Shown here: positions 8,370 to 16,304 of the stretch, piece by piece
Layout of the letters: each line of letters opens with the position of its first letter
How positions within the stretch are numbered: position 1 is the stretch's first letter
Origin: Gammaproteobacteria bacterium
Lineage (GTDB): Bacteria > Pseudomonadota > Gammaproteobacteria > Steroidobacterales > GCA-2729495
Direction of reading: 5' to 3'
DNA: 64,000 bases
NCBI GenBank assembly: GCA_030583605.1
Contig: CP129466.1
Location: 62,001-126,000 of the forward strand
Program-made: the position numbers and the translations under genes
Notes under the pieces: model-generated
Databases searched by the model: none
Seen by the model: only the letters and a program-made list of their open reading frames with translations
What the model was told of the DNA's origin: nothing

Positions 8370-9353
8370 ATGCTCCAGCGCTACACAAAAAACATCGACT
8401 TCGACCTGTACCGCAACGCCGCAGAGCAGGTCGGCCTCCCCTTCGTCCCGGTGCTCGGCGAGAAGGAGCCCTTCGGCTATTTCGTGCTGGGCAAGAAGCG
8501 CCTGTACCTGCAGCGCAACAAGCTCGGCGTCAACAACAACGTGTCGGCCGCGATCGCGCGCAACAAGAACCGGACCTACGCGATCCTCCGGCGCTTCGAG
8601 CTGCCCTGCCCGCGCTCGGTGGTGCTGACGAGCGACAGCACCGTGAAGCGGGTGGCGGCAGACCTCAAGGCCTTGCGCAAGCCGTTCGTGGTCAAGCCGA
8701 TGCGCGGCTCGCTCGGCAAGGGCGTGAGCGTGAAGATCGACGGCACCGACGAACTGGCCGAAGCGGTCGAGTTCGCGCGCCGGACGCACAAGACGACCCT
8801 GATCGAGGAATTCATCGCGGGCACGAACTACCGCATCAATGTCTTCCAGGAGCAGGTGCTGGATGTCATCGAGCGCATTCCTGCCTATGTCGTCGGCGAC
8901 GGCAAAGCCACGATCCGCGAGCTCATCGGCGCGAAGAACCGCAACAGGGAGACGCTCGGCCTCAAGCCCATTCGCATAGACCACGAACTGAGGCGCATCG
9001 TCAGGGCCCGGGGCCTCACGCTGCGCAGCGTGCCCGCGCGCAACAAGCGGGTGGAGCTGCGTCTGAACAGCAACATGAGCGCGGGCGGCGAATCGCATCG
9101 AGTCGACCTGCGCCGCGAGGTGCACCCGGACAACCTGAAGATGTTCGTCGAAGCGGCCCGGGAGCTCGGCCTCACGCTCGGGGGGATCGATTTCATCACG
9201 CCCGACATCTCCCAGTCCTGGCGCAGCATCCCCTGCGCGATCAACGAGATCAACCGGGCGCCCTCGCTCGATATCCACTACTTCGCCGACTTCGCCATGA
9301 ACAACGTGGTCGGGGAGAAGATCCTCGGCAAGCTCCAGCGCGCGATCCGCTAG
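8370..9353 (+). CDS. Stand-alone ATP-grasp ligase, cyanophycin-synthetase-like
   Basis: This 327-residue protein looks like a complete ATP-grasp carboxylate-amine ligase without the Mur-ligase half found in CphA. Visible residues are Lys109 (FVVKP), glycine loop RGSLGKG 112-118, Glu146-Glu147 (LIEEF), Arg155, the VVGDGKATIREL segment, Asn233/Asn235 (LNSN), Asp274 (GIDFITPDI), and Glu293 with Asn295 (INEINRAPSLDIH). It probably ligates an amino acid or peptide; the substrate is unknown. It follows the degenerate copy by 94 bases and precedes aat by 19 bases. The start at 8370 is chosen because the N-terminus MLQRYTKNIDFDLYRNAA aligns with that of the paralogue. Confidence 0.82.
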   Translation: MLQRYTKNIDFDLYRNAAEQVGLPFVPVLGEKEPFGYFVLGKKRLYLQRNKLGVNNNVSAAIARNKNRTYAILRRFELPCPRSVVLTSDSTVKRVAADLKALRKPFVVKPMRGSLGKGVSVKIDGTDELAEAVEFARRTHKTTLIEEFIAGTNYRINVFQEQVLDVIERIPAYVVGDGKATIRELIGAKNRNRETLGLKPIRIDHELRRIVRARGLTLRSVPARNKRVELRLNSNMSAGGESHRVDLRREVHPDNLKMFVEAARELGLTLGGIDFITPDISQSWRSIPCAINEINRAPSLDIHYFADFAMNNVVGEKILGKLQRAIR

Positions 9354-9372
9354 CCGCGACACGCGGACGCCG

Positions 9373-10023
9373 ATGCCCGCGCCCGACGACGAGGAGAACG
9401 ACGAGCGCCGCGACTGGCCGGAGGGCCTCGTGGCCGTCGGCGGCTCGCTCGACCCAGACAGCCTGCTCGCCGCCTACTGCGCCGGGGTCTTCCCCTGGTC
9501 GTCCGAGCCGCAGATCACATGGTGGTCGCCCGAGCCGCGCGTGATCTTCGACCTCGCGAGCTGGCAGCCGCATCGCAGTGTCGCGCGCAGCGCGCGCCGT
9601 GCCGGCTGGCGCTTCACCACCGACCGCGATTTCACCGGCGTCATGCGCGCCTGCGCCGCGCCGGCACCGAACCGCGAGAGCACATGGATCGGCGAGGACT
9701 TCATCGCCGCGTATACGGAGCTCCACCGCCGCGGTTACGGCCACAGCGTCGAGGTCTGGGAAGGCGACACGCTGGTCGGCGGGATCTACGGCCTGGCGAT
9801 CGGCGCGTTCTTCGGCGGCGAGTCGATGTTCCATCGCCGCACCGACGCCTCCAAGGCCGCGCTGGCGCACCTCGTCACGCATCTGCGCACACGCGGCTAC
9901 GAGCTCTTCGACGCGCAGGCCCGCAACCCCCACCTCATGCGCCTCGGCGCGGTGGCGATTCCGCGACAGGAGTACCTGCAACGCCTGCGCCGCGCGCTGA
10001 AGCGCCGCGTCAACTGGAGTTGA
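9373..10023 (+). CDS. aat: Leucyl/phenylalanyl-tRNA--protein transferase
   Basis: Aat transfers Leu or Phe from aminoacyl-tRNA to proteins with N-terminal Arg or Lys, marking them for ClpS/ClpAP degradation (bacterial N-end rule). The 216-residue sequence shows family motifs: GLVAVGGSLDPDSLLAAYCAG followed by FPWSSEP, the STWIGEDFIAAYTELHRRGY segment, GGIYGLAIGAFFGGESMF, and FDAQARNPHLMRLGAVAIPR. The N-terminus begins with an unusual acidic stretch (DDEENDER) instead of the common FPP lead. It lies 19 bases after the intact ATP-grasp gene and may be co-transcribed with it. clpA and clpS are not in the window. Confidence 0.93.
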   Translation: MPAPDDEENDERRDWPEGLVAVGGSLDPDSLLAAYCAGVFPWSSEPQITWWSPEPRVIFDLASWQPHRSVARSARRAGWRFTTDRDFTGVMRACAAPAPNRESTWIGEDFIAAYTELHRRGYGHSVEVWEGDTLVGGIYGLAIGAFFGGESMFHRRTDASKAALAHLVTHLRTRGYELFDAQARNPHLMRLGAVAIPRQEYLQRLRRALKRRVNWS

Positions 10024-10184
10024 CGTGTTCTGATCGTGGCCCGGCCCCGCGCACTGATCTGCGGCCGGGCGCGGCCGCTGGCAGCATCCGCGCTGCGGGC
10101 TGCAGCGCCAGTCGCCACGACGAGGCGCAAGGAATACGGCAACCTGCTGCAGGCCCTGCCGCCTGACCCGGGAGTCATCACCCG

Positions 10185-11174
10185 ATGCGTAAGCCCCTCG
10201 CGACCGCACTCGCCCTGCTTGCCGTCATCGTCGCAGGCACCCTCCTCTATATATATGGCTTCCTGCCACGGCAGCGGCCGGCGCCGGATTTCCGCGTCGT
10301 GCCCACCCCGGAGCTGCTCGCGCGCGGCGACTACCTGGTCAACCATGTGCTCCTCTGCAACGACTGCCATTCCGAGCGCGACTGGACGCTGTTCAGCGGA
10401 CCGGCCCGGCCGCCGCTCGGCGCCGGGCGGCCGTGCATGGACGAGAACACGAAGGCGGTCGGGATCGACTTCGGCATGGGCGGGTTCCCGGGCCGGCTGT
10501 GTATCCGCAACATCACGCCCGACGTCGAGACGGGCATCGGCGGGTGGAGCGACGGGGAAATCGTGCGCGCGATCCGCGAGGGCGTGAGCCGCAACGGCGA
10601 GGCGCTCTTCCCCATCATGCCGTGGTTCATGTACACGCAGCTCGCCGATGAGGATGCCGCGGCGGTGATCGCGTTCCTCCGCGCCCAGCCGCCGGTGAAA
10701 TCCTTCCGCCCCGACCGCCGGCTCGACTTCCCGCTCAACATCGTCTTCCGCTTCTATCCGCGGCCGCTCGACGGCCCCGTGGCCGCGCCCCCGCGCAGCA
10801 ACACCGTCGCCTATGGCCGGTACCTCAGCAGGATCGCGCGCTGCGAGTTCTGCCACACCGCCCGCGAGCGCGGCCGCCTCGTGCCGGTGGCGGACCGGCT
10901 CATGGCCGGCGGCGTGCCGTTCGTGATGGGCACGCGCACGCAGCACTCGATGAATCTCACGCCGCACGAAAGCGGGATCGGCCCCTGGACCCGGGAGATG
11001 TTCATCGGGCGTTTTCGCCTGCACACGGCGCCGTTTCCGGTGACCGAAGAGGAGAACACCGAGATGGACTGGATTGCCTTCTCCGGCATGACAGACGCCG
11101 ATCTCGGCGCCATCTGGGACTACCTGCGCAGCCTGCCGCCGCTGCCAGCGCGGCTGCTCGAGCGGGCCGATTAG
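10185..11174 (+). CDS. Membrane-anchored di-haem cytochrome c
   Basis: The 329-residue protein has an uncleaved-looking N-terminal anchor (residues 5-26) followed by two CxxCH haem sites: C58-N-D-C-H62 and C220-E-F-C-H224. Each sits in a similar cytochrome c domain, and both domains carry an N-I-T-P / N-L-T-P loop near the start of the second half (CIRNITPDVETGIGGW, SMNLTPHESGIGPW). It resembles di-haem cytochromes that pass electrons from membrane-bound alcohol or sugar dehydrogenases. No dehydrogenase is adjacent. It ends just before a 144-bp tandem repeat array. Confidence 0.82.
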   Translation: MRKPLATALALLAVIVAGTLLYIYGFLPRQRPAPDFRVVPTPELLARGDYLVNHVLLCNDCHSERDWTLFSGPARPPLGAGRPCMDENTKAVGIDFGMGGFPGRLCIRNITPDVETGIGGWSDGEIVRAIREGVSRNGEALFPIMPWFMYTQLADEDAAAVIAFLRAQPPVKSFRPDRRLDFPLNIVFRFYPRPLDGPVAAPPRSNTVAYGRYLSRIARCEFCHTARERGRLVPVADRLMAGGVPFVMGTRTQHSMNLTPHESGIGPWTREMFIGRFRLHTAPFPVTEEENTEMDWIAFSGMTDADLGAIWDYLRSLPPLPARLLERAD

Positions 11175-11210
11175 CGCAACGCGCTCGCCGCAACCGCGGC
11201 GGCAATGAAC

Positions 11211-11640
11211 GAAGCCCTGTAGGAGCGGCGCACGCCGCGAGTATTCGTGCCGCAGCGGGAAACCTCGCGCTGGTCGCGACTGACGTCGCTCCTACAGGGC
11301 GCTGGCAGGCGGCGGTAAACGAAGCCGTGCGGTAAGCGAAGCGCAGCAATGAACGAAGCGCTGTAGGAGCGGCGCACGCCGCGAGTATTCGTGCCGCAGC
11401 GGGAAACTTCGCGCTGGTCGCGACTGACGTCGCTCCTACAGGGCGCTGGCAGGCGGCGGTAAACGAAGCCGTGCGGTAAGCGAAGCGCAGCAATGAACGA
11501 AGCGCTGTAGGAGCGGCGCAAGCCGCGAGTATTCGTGCCGCAGCGGGAAACCTGGCGCTGGTCGCGACTGACGTCGCTCCTACAGGGCGCTGGAAGGCAC
11601 GGCGATGAACGAAGCGCTGTAGGAGCGGCGCAAGCCGCGA
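11211..11640. repeat. Tandem array of 144-bp units containing paired REPs
   Basis: Units begin GAAGC(C/G)CTGTAGGAGC at 11211, 11355 and 11499, giving an exact 144-base period, with a fourth partial unit at 11611. Each unit holds a forward REP (TGTAGGAGCGGCGCACGCCGCGAG or a variant) and a facing reverse REP ending CGCTCCTACA, then a spacer with GCGGTAAACGAAGCC. Units differ at only a few positions, which suggests recent amplification. The array occupies most of the 476 bases between the di-haem cytochrome and the small membrane protein gene; no other gene is seen there. Confidence 0.92.
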
Positions 11641-11650
11641 CCGCGCGCTC

Positions 11651-11761
11651 TTACTTCTTCGCGTTGCGCAGGCCGATGTAGATGGCAATCACACAGACGA
11701 CCACGACCGCGAAGAAAGCGGCGTAGTACGGCAGATTGGCACCGAAATAATGCTCGTACAT
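11651..11761 (-). CDS. 36-residue single-pass membrane protein
   Basis: This short gene encodes MYEHYFGANLPYYAAFF, then a strongly hydrophobic VVVVCVIAIYIGL helix and a basic end RNAKK before TAA. It has the shape of small inner-membrane proteins that modulate larger complexes: an aromatic, polar N-terminus, one transmembrane helix and a positive C-terminus (N-out, C-in expected). An AGGA sits about 17 bases upstream of the ATG, so the ribosome site is weak. The stop codon lies right beside the last REP unit. The VOC gene lies 67 bases upstream on the same strand, so the two may share an mRNA. No function can be given. Confidence 0.55.
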   Translation of the reverse strand: MYEHYFGANLPYYAAFFAVVVVCVIAIYIGLRNAKK

Positions 11762-11828
11762 GGCTGGCCGATCCGGATTCCTGACGACCCGCTAAGCGTA
11801 ACGCAAAGCCGCGGGACCTGTGCAAGCC

Positions 11829-12758
11829 TCAGTCGGGAACGTCCGCATCGGTGCCGATGATCTCCAGCCATTCCCCGGCCGGGCCGATCGTCACCGCGAC
11901 GCGGCGTCCATCGTAAGGCGTCGAGCGGATCGCGCGCGGTGTTGCCCGCCAGGGCGCATCGATCGCGTCGAGCGAGCCGGTGGTGAAGCTCACCATCGCC
12001 CAGCCGCCCGGCAGGGCGCCAGCCGTGCGCCGCCGTGGTGTTGCCGTCGGCGGATAGGCGTCGAGTTCCACCATGAACTTCTCCGGCAGCACGGCTCCGG
12101 CCAGCCCGAAGCGCGATTCCGGCGGCAGGTCGTGCGCAGCCGCCAGCACGCTGACCTGCCACTCCCCGAACTCGGTGATCGGCAGGCCGAGCGTCTCCTT
12201 GTAGAAACTGCGCAACGCATCGAGCGACGGGCCGCCCACCACCACGATGAAGACGCGATCCACCGCGGTGCGCGCCCGCCCGAGGTCGAGCCCGCCACCG
12301 CCCGGCAGGAAGCGCGTCATGTAGAAGGGCTCATCGGCCGGCCCGAGCGCCTGCAGGGCGCGGGGCGCGTTCTCGCCGGGGCCGAGGTTTTTCGGTCCGC
12401 CGATGACGCGAAATGCAGAGTCGGTGAACCGCACCGCGAGCGCGTCCGGGTCGGTCACCAGCAGCTCGGTGACGTTCCAGCCGTGCGTCCGAAACGGCGC
12501 GACTGCCCTGGTGCCGGGCGCGGCTTCCACGATGCGCAGGTACACCGGTTCGCCGCTCTCCGGTTGCATCAGCACGTAGCGCCGGTCGGCCATCGCCGGC
12601 GTATCCCAGGCGCGCACCAGCTCCTGCGGCACGCGACCGCGTTCGACGACCCGGTAGTGCAACTCCTGCTCGTAGGCTGGCTCGACGCCGGCGATGCTCT
12701 GGACCACGAGCGTGACGATGGCAATAGACTTCAGCACCGGCGAGCCCCCCTTCCGCAT
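11829..12758 (-). CDS. VOC-fold (glyoxalase/dioxygenase superfamily) protein
   Basis: The 309-residue protein contains two vicinal-oxygen-chelate-like halves. The N-terminal half begins SIAIVTLVVQSIAGVEPAYEQ, a beta strand plus helix as at the start of VOC domains, which could be mistaken for a signal peptide. The C-terminal half includes DRVFIVVVGGPSLDALRSFY and ends IGPAGEWLEIIG. Metal ligands cannot be placed with confidence. The activity is unknown; members include glyoxalases, ring-cleaving dioxygenases and resistance proteins. The ATG at 12758 is chosen because the frame upstream runs into repeat DNA. Confidence 0.7.
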   Translation of the reverse strand: MRKGGSPVLKSIAIVTLVVQSIAGVEPAYEQELHYRVVERGRVPQELVRAWDTPAMADRRYVLMQPESGEPVYLRIVEAAPGTRAVAPFRTHGWNVTELLVTDPDALAVRFTDSAFRVIGGPKNLGPGENAPRALQALGPADEPFYMTRFLPGGGGLDLGRARTAVDRVFIVVVGGPSLDALRSFYKETLGLPITEFGEWQVSVLAAAHDLPPESRFGLAGAVLPEKFMVELDAYPPTATPRRRTAGALPGGWAMVSFTTGSLDAIDAPWRATPRAIRSTPYDGRRVAVTIGPAGEWLEIIGTDADVPD

Positions 12759-13118
12759 GGTGGCCCCGCCAGAGTAACGCCGGCCGACCTGGACGCAACC
12801 CGGTTCCGCGCGACCGATCGGGGGCGGCCGTCGGTGACGCCGGTCCGGGACGCACAGCGCCGGCGCGGGCTGCGGATCCGGACCCGCAGCTATCGTCAAC
12901 GGCGCCGGTCGCAACGTCCCCGCGCAGGATCGACGCATCGACGCCGCAGCAGCGCTCGCCGGACACCGGGCCGCCTCAACTCGTACGTGCCGGATGGCGA
13001 CGCGTGCGCACCACTCCAATCAGCAAGGCGCCCGACTTTTTTTTGGTTCTTCGCCGATCTGCGGGGTCATCATGCGGCGAAGGCTGCATAGGACTCCGCC
13101 CATCCCCGGGTCTCGCCG

Positions 13119-13269
13119 CCGGCTGGCCCTGCGGGTGCCCTCGCAGGCGTGCTCGCTGCGGAGTGCGCGCCACTCGACGTCCTTGGGTCTCGTGGGCGCG
13201 CAGCAGCGGCATCCCTGCCGCTGCCTCTGCGAGCTTAGCCTTGCTCGCTACGCCTGCTCGGCCAGCCGG
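13119..13269. repeat. Inverted-arm hairpin element, divergent copy A4
   Basis: Outer arms CCGGCTGGCC (13119-13128) and GGCCAGCCGG (13260-13269) are perfectly complementary, as are inner arms GCAGGCGT (13143-13150) and ACGCCTGC (13250-13257). Inside is a perfect nine-base hairpin GCAGCGGCA-TCCC-TGCCGCTGC (13203-13224). Size and plan match elements A1-A3 but the sequence is mostly different. It is flanked by the shared GGTTCTTCGC module. Confidence 0.65.
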
Positions 13270-13399
13270 CTGATGGGCTCGGCCCGGAGACGGGCGCAGT
13301 CGCACCACCCTGACATCCGGATCCACGCCCCGGTCGTCGTGCGACACATCGCCCCTGGCGAGGCGGATGCAGCGGTGGTCACGGCCCCGGCGCGGGCAT

Positions 13400-13485
13400 G
13401 TGTGGAGCCGGCTGCCAGGAGGGCAGCAGCCGGCGGAACTCATAGCGACGAGCACAGGGACGTGCGAGGAGCGGCACGCGCCGGG
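13400..13485 (+). repeat. Hairpin repeat family B, copy B3
   Basis: GTGTGGAGCCGGCTGCCAGG begins a copy that closely matches 468-562 through GCACAGGGACGTGCGAGGAGCGGC. It then diverges to CGCGCCGGGGG. The GCCGGCTGC/GCAGCCGGC stem and the GCACAGGGACGTGC hairpin are both preserved. Confidence 0.7.
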
Positions 13486-13515
13486 GGCACGACCCCCGCT
13501 CATACCGGAACCGCA

Positions 13516-13642
13516 AGGCCGGGGCTGGCCTGCAACGGGCGTGCGAGGCCGGCGCAGCAGGAGCGCAGCCGTAAGCCGAGCCCGAGCGAGCGAGTACATG
13601 GATGTACGCAGCGAGCGTCCCGGTGCAAGCCAGCCCCGGCCT
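13516..13642 (-). repeat. Inverted-arm hairpin element, copy A3 with substituted arms
   Basis: The 19-base arms begin AGGCCGGGGCTGGC (13516) and end GCCAGCCCCGGCCT (13642), complementary at 18 of 19 positions. They have replaced the TCCGGACGGCCTG/CAGGCCGTCCGGA arms of copies A1 and A2, while the interior AACGGGCGTG(T/C)GAGGCCGG and CCCGAGCGAGCG remains nearly identical. The small inner hairpin reads GTACA...TGTAC instead of GCAC...GTGC, again changing both sides. Confidence 0.75.
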
Positions 13643-13776
13643 CTGCGCTGCTGGAGAGACCGCCCCGCCCATGAGCGAAGAACCTTTTTTTTGCCGTGTT
13701 ATGTCTCGAAACAGGCAAGGACTCCGACTGACCTGCCGATAGGCAGGATGTCGCAGCGATCAGCAGCAGGCCGGCC

Positions 13777-14175
13777 ATGAGCAAACGCCCCGAATGCATT
13801 CCCGCTTCCGCGCGCCGCATCCAGGTCCGGCAGCACCGGCTCAGCATCGAGGGGCTGATCGAGTACCGCAGCAAGACGCAGGGCTACCGGCGCGACGAAA
13901 CCGTCATCGCGGCAGTGGTCGATCGCGATGGCCGGGAGATCGAGCTGGCGTGGGAGTCGCACTGGCGCGAGATCGCGCCCGGCATCGAGGCTCGCGGGCC
14001 GCGTCAGTCGAGCAAGGCCGGCCCGGTTGAAACGGTTCTGACCCAGCAGCTTCGCATCCGCAGCGCCGCCTGTCCCGTCTACGTGCTGTTCGTGCGGCAC
14101 GCCAGTGTCGTGCCCTACGGCCGCTCCACCGACTTCGGCGATACCTCGAGCCAGTGGTGGGTCTGCTACGATTGA
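13777..14175 (+). CDS. Hypothetical protein of 132 residues
   Basis: I do not recognise this protein. It is soluble, with no signal or membrane segment. A basic N-terminus (RRIQVRQHRLSIEGLIEYRSKTQG split over two predicted helices) is followed by strands DETVIAAVVDRDGREIELAW and a C-terminal part with CPVYVLFVRHASVVPYG and a Trp pair near the end (SSQWWVCYD). It starts immediately after a long hairpin-repeat block and its last 10 bases overlap the 3' end of the convergent DUF488 gene. Codon use is typical of the window, which supports it being real. Confidence 0.6.
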   Translation: MSKRPECIPASARRIQVRQHRLSIEGLIEYRSKTQGYRRDETVIAAVVDRDGREIELAWESHWREIAPGIEARGPRQSSKAGPVETVLTQQLRIRSAACPVYVLFVRHASVVPYGRSTDFGDTSSQWWVCYD

Positions 14176-14639
14176 TCGCGCCCGGGCCCGCCCGCAGCAG
14201 GTTGATGCAAACCTGCCAGGCCGGCTCCGCGCCCTGCCGATGCGCGGCTGCGTTTGACCGTTTTCTTCCCGGCCCTGCGGCGCCCGCGGGCGGCGAGCTT
14301 CCCGTCGATGTAATCGCGCAGCGCCACGGCGTTGTTGTGCTCCGTATCGCGTGAGCTGAACAGCAGCACCACGTCGCCGCGTCGCGCGCAGTCGACGATC
14401 GGCGCCCAGGCGTCGTGGTTGCGGTCGAGCTCCGCCCGGTAGCGCCGGCGGAACTCCGTCCACTTGGCTGCGTCGTGATGGAACCATTTCCGCAGCGCGT
14501 CGCTCGGGGCGACGTCCTTCAGCCAGGCATCGAAGTGCAGAGACTCCTTGCGGATACCGCGGGGCCAGAGCCGCTCGACGAGAAACCGCTGCGCGTGGGG
14601 CGTCCTGGCATGGTCGTAGACACGTTGGACCTGGATCAT
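14166..14639 (-). CDS. DUF488 family protein (YeaO-like)
   Basis: The 157-residue protein starts MIQVQRVYDHARTPHAQRFL and carries VERLWPRGIRKESL, DAWLKDVAPSDALRKWFHHD and VVLLFSSRDTEHNNAVALRDY, the typical DUF488 (YeaO subfamily) pattern. The biochemical function of the family is not established. The C-terminal ~35 residues are basic, low-complexity and extend past the usual family end. The ATG at 14639 is chosen over one three codons upstream to match the family N-terminus. A second, distinct DUF488 protein is encoded at 20300-20884. Confidence 0.85.
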   Translation of the reverse strand: MIQVQRVYDHARTPHAQRFLVERLWPRGIRKESLHFDAWLKDVAPSDALRKWFHHDAAKWTEFRRRYRAELDRNHDAWAPIVDCARRGDVVLLFSSRDTEHNNAVALRDYIDGKLAARGRRRAGKKTVKRSRASAGRGAGLAGLHQPAAGGPGRDQS

Positions 14640-14759
14640 TCGGGTCACTCCCGCATGGGCTCATCTGATCCGACCTCGCGGGCGAGCACTGGTTCCCGGC
14701 CGGGTTTCCCGCCCCGCGCTATGCCATCATCCGCGCGTGACGAGCCTGCCCGCCCTGCC

Positions 14760-16304
14760 ATGAAGCTGCCTGCTGCCGGTTCGCGTCGCTGGATTCTCGC
14801 GGCGCTGATGTGCACGATGATGCTGGCCGCGATGGATACCACCATCGTGTCCACCGCCGTGCCGCAGATCGTCGATGACCTCGGCGGCTTCCGGTTGTTC
14901 AGCTGGGTATTCTCGATCTACCTGCTGGCGCAGACCGTGACCATCCCGATCCACGGCAAGCTCGCCGACCTGCTCGGCCGCAAGCCGGTACTGATCGCCG
15001 GTACGCTGGTGTTTCTCGCCGGCTCCGCCGCGTCCTCGCTGGCCTGGAACATGTCGGCGCTGATCGTGTTCCGCGGCGTCCAGGGGCTCGGTGCGGGCGC
15101 CATCATGGCCACGGTGGCCACGCTGGCCGGCGACCTGTACGACGTGCGCGAACGCGCGGCGGTCCAGGGCTGGCTCGCGAGCGTGTGGGGAATCGCCGCG
15201 ATCGCCGGGCCGTTGCTCGGCGGCGCGTTCGCCGAATACGCATCCTGGCGGTGGATCTTCCTGGTCAATTTGCCGATCGGCGCGCTCGCACTCGCGCTGA
15301 TCGGGTCGTTCCTGCACGAAACCTTCGAGCGCCGCCGGCCACGCATCGACTACGCGGGCTCGGCGCTGGTCCTGGTGGCGGTCAGCCTCCTGATCGTCGG
15401 GCTGCTGGAGGGCGGGCATAGCTGGCCCTGGTGGTCCTCGCAAAGCCTGCTGGTGCTCACCCTCGTGGTCCTGTTGCTGCTCGCGCTGGTGGCAATCGAG
15501 CGCCATGCCGCCGAACCGGTGATGCCGGGCTGGCTGTGGCGACGGCGGATACTCGCGGGATCCAACGTGGCGACGATCGGCATGGGGCTGGTCATGATGG
15601 CGCCGACCGCCTACCTGCCGATGTTCCTGCAATCGGTGCACGGCCTCGACGCGATTGCCGCGGGCCTGGTGCTGGCCGCCATGAGCATCGGCTGGCCGAC
15701 CGCATCGGCGCTCTCCGGTCGCCTGTACATGCGGATCGGTTTTCGCGATACCGCGCGCAGCGGCGCAGTGCTGATCCTGCTGGCCGCGCTCGCCTTCACA
15801 CTGCTGCCCCGACCACAACCGGTGTGGACCGTGGTGCTGGACCAGATCGTTCTCGGCGCCGGTTTCGGGCTGTTGTTCACGCCGCTGCTGGTCGGCCTGC
15901 AATCCGTGGTGGCATGGGGGCAGCGCGGCATCGTCACCGGCGCCAACATGTTCTCGCGTTACCTCGGGCAGAGCCTCGGAGCGGCAGTGTTCGGCGCGAT
16001 CTTCAATGCGACGGTCGCGACGCGGCTGACGCAGGCGCCCGCGGCGCTCGACGGCGGACTCCCGGCGAGCGTCAACGCGGTGATCGACGCGCTGCACACG
16101 GAGGCCACGATCGCGGCGGCCAGGGACTACCTGCGCGATTCGATCGCACTCGCCATGCGCGATCTGTACGTGGGCATGGCGGCGGTGGCAGCGCTCATGC
16201 TGCTGGTACTGGCGATGCTGCCGCGACGGTTCGAGCTGCTGCAATCACCGTCCGGCCCGGATTCCGGTGACGTGCCGCCGCCGGCTGCGGCCGGCTCCGG
16301 TTGA
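14760..16304 (+). CDS. MFS multidrug exporter, DHA2 (14-TM) family
   Basis: The 514-residue protein has about 14 hydrophobic segments and DHA2 motifs: MDTTIVSTAVPQIVDDL in TM1, the loop motif GKLADLLGRKPVLIAG after TM2, RGVQGLGAGAIMATV in TM4 and PLLGGAFAEYASWRWIF in TM5. It should be a proton-driven exporter in the inner membrane; the substrate is unknown. An in-frame ATG 13 codons upstream (14721) would add MPSSARDEPARPA, which is less likely. It is divergent from the DUF488 gene. No TetR- or MarR-type regulator lies beside it. Confidence 0.88.
   Translation: MKLPAAGSRRWILAALMCTMMLAAMDTTIVSTAVPQIVDDLGGFRLFSWVFSIYLLAQTVTIPIHGKLADLLGRKPVLIAGTLVFLAGSAASSLAWNMSALIVFRGVQGLGAGAIMATVATLAGDLYDVRERAAVQGWLASVWGIAAIAGPLLGGAFAEYASWRWIFLVNLPIGALALALIGSFLHETFERRRPRIDYAGSALVLVAVSLLIVGLLEGGHSWPWWSSQSLLVLTLVVLLLLALVAIERHAAEPVMPGWLWRRRILAGSNVATIGMGLVMMAPTAYLPMFLQSVHGLDAIAAGLVLAAMSIGWPTASALSGRLYMRIGFRDTARSGAVLILLAALAFTLLPRPQPVWTVVLDQIVLGAGFGLLFTPLLVGLQSVVAWGQRGIVTGANMFSRYLGQSLGAAVFGAIFNATVATRLTQAPAALDGGLPASVNAVIDALHTEATIAAARDYLRDSIALAMRDLYVGMAAVAALMLLVLAMLPRRFELLQSPSGPDSGDVPPPAAAGSG

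Larger units (their letters stand above)
12759..13776. other. 1-kb non-coding block of large hairpin repeats
   Basis: This gap has no convincing gene. It holds a region (about 12876-12925) matching bases 297-345 near the left end, an 8-base T tract followed by GGTTCTTCGCCGATCTGC at 13045, the inverted-arm element A4 (13119-13269), a family B hairpin repeat (13400-13485) and inverted-arm element A3 (13516-13642). A reversed GCGAAGAACC plus T tract (13675-13691) closes the block, so A4, B3 and A3 together are bracketed by facing copies of the same module. Confidence 0.7.
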
